The notes under the pieces: model-generated
Databases searched by the model: none
Seen by the model: only the letters and a program-made list of their open reading frames with translations
What the model was told of the DNA's origin: nothing
Part shown: piece after piece, positions 8,681 through 17,250 of the stretch
Layout of the letters: each line of letters starts with the position of its first letter
Numbering within the stretch: the stretch's first letter is position 1
Assembly: GCF_014595945.1 (NCBI RefSeq)
Contig: NZ_JABXWU010000003.1
Location: forward strand, 124,001-188,000
Length of the DNA stretch: 64,000 nt
Direction: 5' to 3'
Source: Alkalibacillus aidingensis
Lineage (GTDB): Bacteria > Bacillota > Bacilli > Bacillales > Alkalibacillaceae
Position numbers and translations under genes: made by a program

Positions 8681-9655
8681 ATGTTACAAGGTACATGGAA
8701 ACGTTTTGCTTTATTTGCTGTATTAGCATTAGTTCTAGTCATCGCAGCATGTGGTGCCGATGATGAAGGAGATGCAAACGGCGAAGATGTAAATGATGAA
8801 GAGGAAACAACAGAAGAAGAAGGCACTGACGAAGAAGAAGGCGCAGAAGACGAATCTTCAGACGAAATTGTGCATGAAGGTGAAATTGAATTAGTATATG
8901 TTGAGTGGGATACAGAAGTAGCTTCTACTCACGTTATTGGTCATGTATTATCAGACCTAGGTTATGACGTTGAAGTTACACCACTTGATAATGCGATTAT
9001 GTGGCAATCAGTAGCTAGTGGTGAGTCTGATGGAATGGTAGCTGCTTGGTTACCAGCAACTCACGGCGATCTTTATGAAGAGCATAAAGATGACTTAGTT
9101 GAATTAGGTCCTAACTTTGAAGGTGCGAAAATTGGTTTAGTCGTACCTGAGTACATGGATGTTGATTCAATTGAGGAATTAGATCAATATGCTGATGAAC
9201 TTGGCGAAAACATCACAGGTATCGAGCCAGGTGCTGGTGTGGTTCAAGCGGCTGAGGATGCAACTGAAACATACTCTAACTTAGAAGGCTGGACAGTTGA
9301 AACATCATCTTCTGGTGCAATGGCGACTGCTTTAGGGTCAGCTATTGACAACGAAGAGCCAATCGTTGTAACTGGTTGGTCTCCACACTGGAAATTTGCT
9401 GAGTATGACCTTAAGTACCTAGAAGATCCTGAATTATCATTTGGTGAAGCAGAAACAATTGACACAATGGTTCGTGAAGGCCTAGAAGAAGATCTTCCAG
9501 GAGCATACCAAGTTCTAGATAACTTCTACTGGGAAGAGGAAGAATTTAACTCTGTAATGTCAGAAATCAACGAGGGTGTTGACCCAGAAGAAGCAGCAGC
9601 TAACTTTGTTGAAAACAATCAAGACTTAGTTGAAGAGTGGACTGACGTTCAATAA
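8681..9655 (+). CDS. opuAC: Glycine betaine-binding lipoprotein, A-B lobe order
   Basis: 324 aa. Signal with lipobox VIAAC (Cys24), then a linker of about 45 residues made largely of Asp/Glu, then two lobes. The first begins ELVYVEWDTEVAST and contains AAWLPATHGD and GLVVPEYM. The second begins GIEPGAGVVQAAED and contains VTGWSPHWKF, ending EEWTDVQ. Tryptophans in WDTE, AWLP and WSPHW match those that cage betaine in the OpuAC family. The lobe order is the reverse of the downstream paralogue and of B. subtilis OpuAC as I recall it. The lipoprotein should sit on the outer face of the membrane and feed OpuAA/AB. Confidence 0.93.
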   Translation: MLQGTWKRFALFAVLALVLVIAACGADDEGDANGEDVNDEEETTEEEGTDEEEGAEDESSDEIVHEGEIELVYVEWDTEVASTHVIGHVLSDLGYDVEVTPLDNAIMWQSVASGESDGMVAAWLPATHGDLYEEHKDDLVELGPNFEGAKIGLVVPEYMDVDSIEELDQYADELGENITGIEPGAGVVQAAEDATETYSNLEGWTVETSSSGAMATALGSAIDNEEPIVVTGWSPHWKFAEYDLKYLEDPELSFGEAETIDTMVREGLEEDLPGAYQVLDNFYWEEEEFNSVMSEINEGVDPEEAAANFVENNQDLVEEWTDVQ

Positions 9656-9692
9656 TTTTTATTATCAGACTTTTAGAGGTGAATCTAAAAAC

Positions 9693-10604
9693 ATGAAATC
9701 AAAAAAAAATCTTTTATTATTAGTATTAACTTCAGTGCTAGTCTTAGCAGCATGTGGTACTGATGATACTGATAATGGTGACGTTAATGACGACGTCAAT
9801 TATAGTGAAGCAGTTGGTTATGAAATCATTGGAATTGAACCAGGTGCTGGTATTACTGTCACTACAGAAAAAGCAATTGAGGAATATGAGAATCTAAGTG
9901 GTTGGGAGTTGGAGCAATCTTCTACAGCTGCTATGGTTACAGAGCTAGAAGGAGCTATTGCTAATGAGGAACCAATCATCGTTACGGGTTGGAATCCACA
10001 CTGGAAATTTGCTCAGTTCCCGGATTTAAAATACTTAGATGACCCTCAAGGGATTTATGGCGAGGCAGAAAACATTCAAACTTTAGCTCGTCAAGGCTTT
10101 GAGGAGGATAACCCTGAGGCATTTAAATTAATCGATCAGTTCTATTGGGATGTTGAAGACATGGAAGAAATCATGTATGACGCCAATGAAAATGACGAGG
10201 ACATTGACGATGTTGCTAGACAATGGGTTGAAGATAACCAAGATAAAGTGTCGGAGTGGACTGATGGTGTAGCAGAAGGTAATGGTGAATCAGTTGAATT
10301 AGTTTCAACACCATGGGATTCTGAACGTGCATCTTCCGGTGTTTTAGCCGCTGTATTAGAAGATCACGGCTTCGATGTCGAGGTTACACCTGTTGATGTT
10401 GCAGTTGTTTTCGAATCAATCGCTAATGATGATGCTGATGCGACTGTAGCAGCTTGGTTGCCATTTACTCATGCCGACTTCTATGAAAGTGTAGAAGACG
10501 ATGTAGTTGATTTAGGCGCTAACTTAGAAGGCGCTAAAATCGGACTTGTTGTACCAAGCTATATGGACCTGGATTCCATTGAAGATTTAGAACCAGCTGA
10601 ATAA
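9693..10604 (+). CDS. opuAC: Glycine betaine-binding lipoprotein, B-A lobe order
   Basis: 303 aa from ATG 9693, preceded by AGAGGTGA; an earlier in-frame codon at 9630 lies inside the previous gene and would spoil the signal. Lipobox VLAAC (Cys21) and a short acidic linker come first. The lobe starting GIEPGAGITV, with VTGWNPHWKF, comes next, and the lobe with STPWDSERAS, AAWLPFTHAD and GLVVPSYM comes last. This is the B. subtilis OpuAC arrangement and a circular permutation of the protein upstream. All three betaine-cage tryptophan positions are kept, so it should bind ligand. It lies 37 bp after its paralogue and is the last gene of the operon. Confidence 0.92.
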   Translation: MKSKKNLLLLVLTSVLVLAACGTDDTDNGDVNDDVNYSEAVGYEIIGIEPGAGITVTTEKAIEEYENLSGWELEQSSTAAMVTELEGAIANEEPIIVTGWNPHWKFAQFPDLKYLDDPQGIYGEAENIQTLARQGFEEDNPEAFKLIDQFYWDVEDMEEIMYDANENDEDIDDVARQWVEDNQDKVSEWTDGVAEGNGESVELVSTPWDSERASSGVLAAVLEDHGFDVEVTPVDVAVVFESIANDDADATVAAWLPFTHADFYESVEDDVVDLGANLEGAKIGLVVPSYMDLDSIEDLEPAE

Positions 10605-10613
10605 GCTATTTTT

Positions 10614-10656
10614 ATCCTACTGGAGGTCTTTGCGACTTTCAGTAGGATTTTTTCTT
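10614..10656 (+). terminator. opuA operon terminator
   Basis: Perfect 9-bp stem ATCCTACTG / CAGTAGGAT (10614-10622, 10640-10648) followed by a run of T (10648-10653). Confidence 0.88.
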
Positions 10657-10670
10657 TGAAAAGGTGTGAA

Positions 10671-10843
10671 CGCCGGATAAAGTGTGCTGACGGTCGGACG
10701 ATAGGGTGTGAGGGTCGGATAAAGTGTGCTGACGGTCGGACGGATCGTGGTGAGAGTCGGACGAGAGGGATTGACGGTCGGACGTAGCGTGATGAAGGTC
10801 GGACAAGAGGATCTGGCAGTCGGATTAAGCCTGTTGAGGGTCG
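10671..10843. repeat. GC-rich 21-bp tandem array (copy 1)
   Basis: Eight degenerate units start exactly every 21 bp at 10671, 10692, 10713, 10734, 10755, 10776, 10797 and 10818, with a part unit at 10839. Each begins RGTCGGAY or close to it and ends near TGA plus one base. Since 21 is a multiple of 3, the array is open in several frames and would yield low-complexity peptides with a 7-residue period; I do not regard these as genes. It sits just after the opuA terminator. Confidence 0.92.
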
Positions 10844-10874
10844 AAAAAATCTCCCGACGTCCCAATTGAATTTG

Positions 10875-11090
10875 ATTTCATCATAAAAGGTAAGAATTCA
10901 GTAATTAATGTAGGTGATTCCAAAGTAATTGCTTCGATTCATCAATAAATAACAAGTATTCAATCATTACAGGACTCTATTCATCAATTAAATCAGCTAT
11001 TCATCATTAAATCCACGCATTCATCAATTAAATCAGCTATTCATCATTAAACCCACGCATTCATCAATAAATCCACCTATTCCATAAAAA
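10875..11090. repeat. AT-rich 20-21-bp tandem array (copy 1)
   Basis: Units beginning ATTCATC, ATTCAATC or close variants start at 10875, 10896, 10917, 10937, 10958, 10979, 10999, 11019, 11039, 11059 and 11079, so the spacing is always 20 or 21 bp. The best-conserved unit is ATTCATCAATTAAATCAGCT, alternating with ATTCATCATTAAATCCACGC. It directly follows the GC-rich array and together they fill the gap between opuA and yhaH. Confidence 0.9.
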
Positions 11091-11160
11091 TCTCGTGGTC
11101 ATTCCTGGTGAACCGTTAGTTGTGAATTTTAAAAATCAATTCTAGAAAAAATTTATACAT

Positions 11161-11197
11161 AAAAAAACTTTCACCCGTCAATGCTCGGGTGAAAGTA
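11161..11197 (-). terminator. Terminator of yhaH
   Basis: The stem ACTTTCACCCG / CGGGTGAAAGT, with a short loop, is followed on the minus strand by seven T. Confidence 0.9.
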
Positions 11198-11201
11198 CTG
11201 T

Positions 11202-11570
11202 TTAGTTATAATTTTGCTCTTTAATTTTATCTTCTAGTTCTCTTATTCCTTCTTCAATTTGACGAAGGTGTTCTTGTAGGTTTTCTTGATGTGGTTCGAC
11301 AGTTTCTTTCCAGCTTTCAACGGAAGTTTTGATATCTTGAGAAAGGTCTCTTAGAAGTGCTGCGCCTTCTTTAGACGTTTGAGACAGTTGATTTCTTAAG
11401 TCTAAACCGTTTTCTTTAATTTCTTGTGTAATTTCACGTAATCGTTCACTTTGTTCTTTAACTCTGCTGCGCATCTCTTCCCCTGAAGTTGGTGTGGTCA
11501 GTAAGGAAACAGAGGCACCGACAATGCCACCGAACAGTGCTCCTAGTAGTAATGATTTTCCATTAGCCAT
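11202..11570 (-). CDS. yhaH: YtxH-family protein YhaH
   Basis: 122 aa from ATG 11570, chosen because AAAGGAG precedes it by 8 nt. The N-terminus is one glycine-rich membrane helix (SLLLGALFGGIVGASVSLLTTPTSGEE), the hallmark of YtxH/YhaH proteins, and the rest is a charged amphipathic coiled coil. YhaH lies between hpr and hit in B. subtilis, and the same neighbour is kept here. These proteins are linked to stress and sporulation regulation, but their biochemical role is unknown. Confidence 0.88.
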   Translation of the reverse strand: MANGKSLLLGALFGGIVGASVSLLTTPTSGEEMRSRVKEQSERLREITQEIKENGLDLRNQLSQTSKEGAALLRDLSQDIKTSVESWKETVEPHQENLQEHLRQIEEGIRELEDKIKEQNYN

Positions 11571-11655
11571 AGTCAAAACTCCTTTCACGTTCTACTTTTA
11601 TTATACCTTTTTTATGCTGTGATGTTTAGTGCAATTGTAAGTTTACTGCAGTGAT

Positions 11656-12075
11656 TTAGATTTGTTCGGAAATTTTTTGAGCAACTTCTTGTAGTTTTTC
11701 AGGAGTATATTCATCACCATGTACTTCCCATTGAGATTTAAAGCCATCCTTCTCATCATAGCGTGGGATGAGATGTAAATGAATATGAAAAACACTTTGA
11801 TCTGCAAAAGAACCATTATTATTAAGGAGGTTCATTCCCTTTGGCTCATAAGCGGATCTAATTCCGTTTGATATTTTAGGTACTGCTTTAAATAGTTTAG
11901 CTGCTGTATCCTCGTCTAATTCAAATACATCTTGGCAATGCTTTTTAGGGATGACAAGTGTATGTCCTTCAGTTACCTGACTAATGTCTAAAAAGGCGTA
12001 GACATCTTCATCCTCGTAGACTTTTGCTGAAGGGATTTCTCCATCAATAATTTTACAAAAAATACAATCTGACAT
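11656..12075 (-). CDS. hit: HIT-family nucleotide hydrolase
   Basis: 139 aa with AAGGAGGAT before ATG 12075. It starts with the zinc-ligand-like CIFCKII and ends with the histidine triad HIHLHLIPRY (about residues 97-106), whose second His is the nucleophile in HIT hydrolases. HIT proteins hydrolyse or transfer nucleoside-monophosphate groups. It is divergent from ecsA, as in B. subtilis. Confidence 0.95.
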   Translation of the reverse strand: MSDCIFCKIIDGEIPSAKVYEDEDVYAFLDISQVTEGHTLVIPKKHCQDVFELDEDTAAKLFKAVPKISNGIRSAYEPKGMNLLNNNGSFADQSVFHIHLHLIPRYDEKDGFKSQWEVHGDEYTPEKLQEVAQKISEQI

Positions 12076-12220
12076 TGAACATCCTCCTTAACGATTTCTA
12101 TATATTGCTATTGTAACGCAATACTTTGTCGAATGTAAGAATAAAAGGTCTAAGCTATTAATTCTCATGAATTTTTTGGTATGATAACTAGAGAGTGTTT
12201 AGATTGAAAAGAGGGATATG

Positions 12221-12958
12221 ATGAGCGAGTTGTTAACTATTAAAGACCTAGTCGGTGGTTATACACAGCAAAATGTTTTGCATGGCATCTCTTTTGATGT
12301 TAAGCAAGGTGAAGTTGTTGGTCTGATTGGGTTGAATGGAGCAGGTAAGAGTACGACAATTAAACATATTATTGGTTTAATGAACCCGAAGAGTGGTTCG
12401 GTTCATATTAATGGACAAAGTATTATTGATGATTTAGAAAAGTATCGGCGTGAGTTTGCCTATATTCCTGAGATGCCGATGTTATACGAAGAGCTAACTT
12501 TAGAAGAGCATTTAAGGTTAACGGCAATGGCTTATGGATTAGATGATAAAACTTATCAAGAACGAACAGACTTTTTGTTAAAAGAGTTTCACTTAGATAA
12601 AAAACGTAAGTGGTTTCCGGTTCATTTTTCAAAAGGGATGCGTCAGAAAGTAATGATCATGTGTGCATTTTTAGTCAAGCCATCCTTATACATTGTAGAT
12701 GAACCATTCGTTGGCTTGGATCCATTGGGAATTCAGTCTTATTTAGATACGATGAATGAAATGAAAGAGCAGGGTGCAGGAGTGTTGATGTCCACTCATA
12801 TCTTAGCGACTGCTGAGAGGTATTGTGACAGGTTTGTGATCATTCATCATGGGAACATTCGAGCATTTGGGACGTTGGAGCATTTACGAAAAGAGTTTAG
12901 CATGCCGGGCGCTAGTTTAGATGATATATATGTACAACTAACAAAGGACGATGCGTAA
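12221..12958 (+). CDS. ecsA: ABC transporter ATPase EcsA
   Basis: 245 aa (product begins MSELLTIKDLVGGY); the ATG at 12221 has better RBS spacing from AAGAGGG than the ATG just before it. Walker A GLNGAGKST, an atypical signature FSKGMRQK and Walker B LYIVDEPFVGLDP are present. EcsA with EcsB affects protein secretion, intramembrane proteolysis by RasP and competence in B. subtilis. The first ATG of ecsB overlaps its end. Confidence 0.95.
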   Translation: MSELLTIKDLVGGYTQQNVLHGISFDVKQGEVVGLIGLNGAGKSTTIKHIIGLMNPKSGSVHINGQSIIDDLEKYRREFAYIPEMPMLYEELTLEEHLRLTAMAYGLDDKTYQERTDFLLKEFHLDKKRKWFPVHFSKGMRQKVMIMCAFLVKPSLYIVDEPFVGLDPLGIQSYLDTMNEMKEQGAGVLMSTHILATAERYCDRFVIIHHGNIRAFGTLEHLRKEFSMPGASLDDIYVQLTKDDA

Positions 12959-12959
12959 C

Positions 12960-14183
12960 ATGGATACGAATCAGTTATGGAAGGATCGATTAAATAATCA
13001 TTTAAAAATGGTCAGTCGTTATATGCGACTTATATTCAATGACCATTTAGCCTTTGCGCTGATCTTTTTTGTCGCAGCGTTTGCATTCTTTTATCAGCAG
13101 TGGTTGGAGACGGTGCCAAATACGTTTCCTGTTGCCTGGATTATGGCGGTCTTGATTGGATCGTTGTTAACTTATAGCCCGGTTAGAACATTTTTCAAAG
13201 AAGCAGATACCGTATTTTTATTAACGGTCGAGAATCGTTTAAAGCCTTATATTCGAAACAGTGTGATTTATAGTTTTGTGATGCAAAGTTACTGGGTTGC
13301 GATTTTCCTATTTGCACTATCGCCACTATACTTTACCGTTTATGAACAAGTTGCTGCTTTATATCTATTAGTTGTATTAATCGTAGCCTTAGCCGTAAAG
13401 GTTGGCAATTTACTAGCAACTTGGTTTATTGGCAAGACGAGAGATACACGCTTACACTACTTAGATATCGGTGTTCGCTTTGTGATCAATGTGTTTTTGG
13501 TATTTTTCTTAGCGATAGGACAACCTGCCTATGCGATTGTGGCTGTTGCCCTAATTGTGGGTGTGATGTTCTTAAACTATTGGAATGTCTACACAAAGTA
13601 CAGCCTTCCTTGGGATGATTTGATTGAAAAAGAAGATGCCAGATTGCAGTTTTTCTATCGAATTGCCAATTTATCAACAGATGTTCCTGATTTGAAAAGA
13701 AAACCTAAGAAACGTCACGGATTAGTCAGTTTAGTTACAAGAAGAATGCCAACTAAACAAAGTCAGACGTTCATTTATTTATATAGCATTACTTTTATAC
13801 GAAGTGGTGATTATTTTGGCATGTACTTGCGACTGCTATTACTAGCTATCTTTTTTGTATTTTGGATCCCAGCCTTTTGGGGTAAGATCATTTTCGCGAT
13901 GTTATTTTTATTTATAACAGGTTTTCAGTTTATTACGATTTATAATCATCACCGTACCATCGATTGGGTTAGGTTATATCCCGTTTCACAAGGTTTAAGG
14001 AAAAAAGCAGTTCACCAACTGATCTTAATGTTAATGTTCTTGAAAATTATCATCATGGCCGTAATATTTTTAGTGGCTACTGATTGGATGGGAACTATAA
14101 TATATGGAGGTTTGGCAGTAGCATTTGCTGTATTATTTGAAGCTTTTTACGTCAAATCCCGTATTAGAAAGCTTGGAACTTAA
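12960..14183 (+). CDS. ecsB: ABC transporter permease EcsB
   Basis: 407 aa from ATG 12960; an in-frame ATG at 12951 overlaps the ecsA end, but AAAGGA ends only 2 nt before it, so the exact start is open. About eight membrane helices are visible in two groups, separated by a charged stretch around residues 215-265 (KEDARLQFFYR, KRKPKKRHG). EcsB is the membrane partner of EcsA. No ecsC follows, unlike B. subtilis, where ecsC is the third gene. Confidence 0.92.
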   Translation: MDTNQLWKDRLNNHLKMVSRYMRLIFNDHLAFALIFFVAAFAFFYQQWLETVPNTFPVAWIMAVLIGSLLTYSPVRTFFKEADTVFLLTVENRLKPYIRNSVIYSFVMQSYWVAIFLFALSPLYFTVYEQVAALYLLVVLIVALAVKVGNLLATWFIGKTRDTRLHYLDIGVRFVINVFLVFFLAIGQPAYAIVAVALIVGVMFLNYWNVYTKYSLPWDDLIEKEDARLQFFYRIANLSTDVPDLKRKPKKRHGLVSLVTRRMPTKQSQTFIYLYSITFIRSGDYFGMYLRLLLLAIFFVFWIPAFWGKIIFAMLFLFITGFQFITIYNHHRTIDWVRLYPVSQGLRKKAVHQLILMLMFLKIIIMAVIFLVATDWMGTIIYGGLAVAFAVLFEAFYVKSRIRKLGT

Positions 14184-14329
14184 CAACAGGGAAGAATTGC
14201 TGTTATAGTGGAATCTTTAGTATACGCATTAGATACGTTAATTAACACCCAGTATAACCAGTATAAAGAATGCCGGTTTTTTGAAAGGTCACTCCCCCTT
14301 TTATCTGATAAAGCGTTTATATGCTGATG

Positions 14330-14358
14330 TTCACAAACCAGTAATATAGTGGTAAAAT
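14330..14358 (+). promoter_or_regulatory. Candidate sigma-A promoter of the YitT-family gene
   Basis: TTCACA (14330-14335), a 17-nt spacer and TAAAAT (14353-14358), about 40 nt before the start codon. The 215-bp gap after ecsB shows nothing else I can support. Confidence 0.5.
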
Positions 14359-14398
14359 CATCACGGCTTATGACAGAGACAGAAAGGTTCGATGACAC

Positions 14399-15256
14399 AT
14401 GGTAGGGAGAAAAAGAAAGACAGAATTATCCAATCTCGAACAATTGATTTATATTATCATCGGCTCAGCGATCGTAGCAGTGGTGTATAATGGATTTTTT
14501 TTACCGAATTATGTAGCGGCCGGTGGTGTTAGTGGCATTAGTACGATTACAGAAGCATTATTTGGACTCGAACCGGCTTATGTGATTTGGTCCATCAATA
14601 TCCCATTATTAATAGTGGCTTATTATCTTTTAGGGAAGGGTTCTGCATTTAGGTCACTGGCAGGTTCGTTAATTTTACCATTTTTTGTCTATTTGACCCG
14701 TCACATCGAACCGTTTGTGACTGACCCTTTATTAGCTGCGTTGTTCGGTGGTTTGGGTGTCGGTATTGGGTTAGGAATCGTATTTTTAGGTGATGCTTCA
14801 ACAGGAGGCACAGCCTTAATTGCACAGCTCATTCATAAATTTTCAAGTTTATCGCTTGGTGCAAGTATTGCGGTAATTGATGGGATGATCGTCTTAACAG
14901 CAATTATTGTTTTTGATATTGAGTTAGGTTTATACGCATTAATTGGTGTATATATGACAAGTAAATCGATTGACTTAGTACAGACTGGTTTTAATAAGAC
15001 GAAGACAACTTTAATTATTTCAAATCAGTTTAAAGAAGTACAAAAGGCCATCTATACAAAGGTCGACCGAGGAGTTACCCAACTTACTGCCAAAGGTGGA
15101 TTCACTGATGAGGAAAGACCTGTATTAATGTGTGTCGTTAACCAATCAGAGGTGGCAGGTTTAAAACGCACGGTTAAGGAAGTTGATCCTGAAGCTTTTG
15201 TTATAGTTACTGATTCTGCAGAAGTGTTGGGGAAAGGGTTTTATGAACCTGCATAG
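14399..15256 (+). CDS. YitT/DUF2179-family membrane protein
   Basis: 285 aa. Residues 15-170 hold five or so membrane helices, with the family motif YNGFFLPNYVAAGGVSGIS near the N-terminus and GDASTGGTALIAQL mid-way. The C-terminal third (about 200-285) is the soluble DUF2179 domain. Function is unknown for the family; paralogues are frequent in Bacillaceae, and a second one begins at the right edge of this window. It is monocistronic, with its own promoter and terminator. Confidence 0.85.
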   Translation: MVGRKRKTELSNLEQLIYIIIGSAIVAVVYNGFFLPNYVAAGGVSGISTITEALFGLEPAYVIWSINIPLLIVAYYLLGKGSAFRSLAGSLILPFFVYLTRHIEPFVTDPLLAALFGGLGVGIGLGIVFLGDASTGGTALIAQLIHKFSSLSLGASIAVIDGMIVLTAIIVFDIELGLYALIGVYMTSKSIDLVQTGFNKTKTTLIISNQFKEVQKAIYTKVDRGVTQLTAKGGFTDEERPVLMCVVNQSEVAGLKRTVKEVDPEAFVIVTDSAEVLGKGFYEPA

Positions 15257-15372
15257 GTGTAGGATTGAGGTAACATAAAAATATTTATAATGAAAGTTAG
15301 ATGGGAAAAAGATTAGTTCATATAATGCGTGGCAACTAAACTTAGAGGAAAAAAAGTTGAATGGATAGTGAT

Positions 15373-15429
15373 AAGCCCCTCAAAGTAGACAGATCAAACA
15401 CATATCTGTTTGCCTTTGAGGGGCTTTTT
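15373..15429 (+). terminator. Terminator of the YitT-family gene
   Basis: The outer stem AAGCCCCTCAAAG / CCTTTGAGGGGCTT is extended by an inner AGACAGAT / ATCTGTTT stem and ends in a T run. It lies between convergent genes; the minus strand is not T-rich. Confidence 0.9.
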
Positions 15430-15458
15430 GATGTGATAGTTAATAGGATTGTGATCTA

Positions 15459-16628
15459 TTAGCTTTCTTGGAATTTTTTATAGCCATGAATTAATGCTTT
15501 GGCCGCTGTTGGTAAAGCGCGCTCATCGATGTCAAACTTCGGATGGTGATGTGGATAAGCGTGTCCTTCAATTTGTGCTCCTGTAAAGAAAAATGCACCA
15601 GGTCGTTCTTCTAAGTAATAGGCGAAGTCTTCACCACCCATAACCGGATCTACCTGTTCAATATCTGTGACACCTGGGATTTGCTCCCCTTCTTCTAAAT
15701 AGAAGTTGGCTTCCTTGTCATGGTTAACGACAGGTGGATAACCTTTAATATAATCAAGTTCATATTCCGCATCGTAGCTAGTCGAAATGCCTTTTAGAAC
15801 TTTATGCATTTCCTCAATAACAAGATCTTGAACCTCTTTATCTAAGATTCTTACCGTACCCGTTAGTTTTGTTGTATCTGGAATCACATTAAAGGCATTT
15901 CCACCTTCAATGATTCCGATCGTAAGAACAGCTGGCTGTAATGGATTAATGCGACGGCTGACGACTTGTTGTAATTCAACGATAGCTTGACCAGCCATGA
16001 CAACAGGATCTTTTGTCTGTTGAGGCATAGCTCCGTGCCCGCCTTTTCCTTTAAAGATAATGGTAAAGCGATCAGCACCAGCCATGAATGGACCTTTAGT
16101 TGTTTCAATTTTATTTAGTTTAGTGTTAGACCATAAATGAGTCCCAAATACGGCGTCAACACCTTCTAATCCACCATCTTCAATCATTGGTTTAGCGCCA
16201 CCTGGAGCGTATTCTTCAGCTGGTTGATGTAAGAAAACTAATTTACCAGGTAGTTCATCTTTAAATTCTAAAGCTGCTTCGGCAACAGCTAATAATGATG
16301 CGGTGTGACCATCATGACCACATGCGTGCATCTTACCGTCGACTTTTGATTTGTAAGGAACATCATTTTCTTCCTGGATCGGTAGGGCGTCAAAGTCAGC
16401 ACGTAAAGCGACTGTCTTTCCGGACTTACCACCTTCTAAAGTTGCAACTACGCCATACCCACCGATGTTACTCTTGTATGGAATGCCTAATTCGTCGTAG
16501 CGATTAGTAATGAATTTAGCTGTTTCTTTTTCTTCAAAGGACAATTCTGGGTGCTGATGAAGATAACGTCTGTCGGCAACCATCTTGTCATAGAGACCAT
16601 CGATTTTTTTATAGAGTTTTTCCCACAT
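15459..16628 (-). CDS. yhaA: M20-family amidohydrolase (YhaA-like)
   Basis: 389 aa with AAGGGGGAAGCGAAG before the ATG. It shows the M20D signatures LHQHPELSFEEKET, RADFDALPI, the metal site HACGHDGHTA and the catalytic Glu region HQPAEEYAPGGA, with a later metal ligand near HHHPKFDID. Such enzymes hydrolyse N-acyl amino acids or amides with a bimetal centre. In B. subtilis yhaA neighbours ecs; here a YitT gene intervenes. The exact substrate cannot be told. Confidence 0.88.
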   Translation of the reverse strand: MWEKLYKKIDGLYDKMVADRRYLHQHPELSFEEKETAKFITNRYDELGIPYKSNIGGYGVVATLEGGKSGKTVALRADFDALPIQEENDVPYKSKVDGKMHACGHDGHTASLLAVAEAALEFKDELPGKLVFLHQPAEEYAPGGAKPMIEDGGLEGVDAVFGTHLWSNTKLNKIETTKGPFMAGADRFTIIFKGKGGHGAMPQQTKDPVVMAGQAIVELQQVVSRRINPLQPAVLTIGIIEGGNAFNVIPDTTKLTGTVRILDKEVQDLVIEEMHKVLKGISTSYDAEYELDYIKGYPPVVNHDKEANFYLEEGEQIPGVTDIEQVDPVMGGEDFAYYLEERPGAFFFTGAQIEGHAYPHHHPKFDIDERALPTAAKALIHGYKKFQES

Positions 16629-16716
16629 TCTTCGCTTCCCCCTTTAATATATTAATTATTCTATTATAACAGAATTTTTGCTGAAATAGTCCAGAGGTAA
16701 GCGCTACTTTGGCATA

Positions 16717-16806
16717 AAAAAAGAGGATGGAACATAATTAAGTGATATATTGCTAAAGACGTTCGGATCAATCTTTAGCAAAACACACGTTTGTCCCATC
16801 CTTTTG
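16717..16806 (-). terminator. Two-stem terminator of the ferritin-like gene
   Basis: An outer stem pairs AGGATGG near 16730 with CCATCCT near 16797, and an inner stem pairs TTGCTAAAGA with TCTTTAGCAA. The minus strand ends in a run of T. The nested design is longer than a usual terminator, but no regulatory role is evident. Confidence 0.75.
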
Positions 16807-16815
16807 CTCAGATGA

Positions 16816-17250
16816 TTATTTAAAACTTGGGTCCTCTAGTAATTTTTCAATATCTTCTTTATGGTGAGTTTCATCAGCAATCATGTCATCTAGTTTAACA
16901 GCAAGTTCAGTATAGCCAAGTTCCTCTGCCTGTTCTTTTCGCTTTTCGTAGCGATTAATGGTGTCTGTTTCTGCTTTTAGTGTGGCCTCTAGAATGTCTT
17001 TAACATCTGTTAATTGCTCCACTTTTGCTGGCGTCGTTGTTGGTGTACCACCTAGTGTTTTAATTTTATCTGATAAGTAAAGGGCATGTGAAGCCTCATC
17101 CTCCACTTCGCCTTCAAAAAATGGTTTAAGGACTTGTCTGTACAAACCGGAGACTACCGAGGCGTTATACGTGTACATAATAATTGCACCGTACTCATGA
17201 GATAGATCTTCGTTTAGGCCATCAATTAATTCTTGTAATTTCTGATCCAT
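16816..17250 (-). CDS. Ferritin-like diiron protein
   Basis: 144 aa from ATG 17250, with AAAGGGTGG about 6 nt upstream; an earlier in-frame start at 17268 lacks an RBS. A four-helix bundle carries the expected ligands: E in HEYGAIIMY, the ExxH of EVEDEASHALYL, and E/H in DDMIADETHHKEDIEKL. This is the bacterioferritin/rubrerythrin-like class often found alone in Bacillaceae. Iron binding or oxidation is inferred. It stands alone between a terminator and the lia operon. Confidence 0.82.
   Translation of the reverse strand: MDQKLQELIDGLNEDLSHEYGAIIMYTYNASVVSGLYRQVLKPFFEGEVEDEASHALYLSDKIKTLGGTPTTTPAKVEQLTDVKDILEATLKAETDTINRYEKRKEQAEELGYTELAVKLDDMIADETHHKEDIEKLLEDPSFK

Noticed and set aside
10617-10865. 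Open frame on the minus strand with repeated RPTVSTLYPTL-type peptides
   Set aside because: It is produced by the 21-bp array, whose period is a multiple of 3; no RBS and low complexity.
10671-11090. CRISPR array
   Set aside because: Units are contiguous with no constant repeat and unique spacer of CRISPR size, and no cas genes are present.
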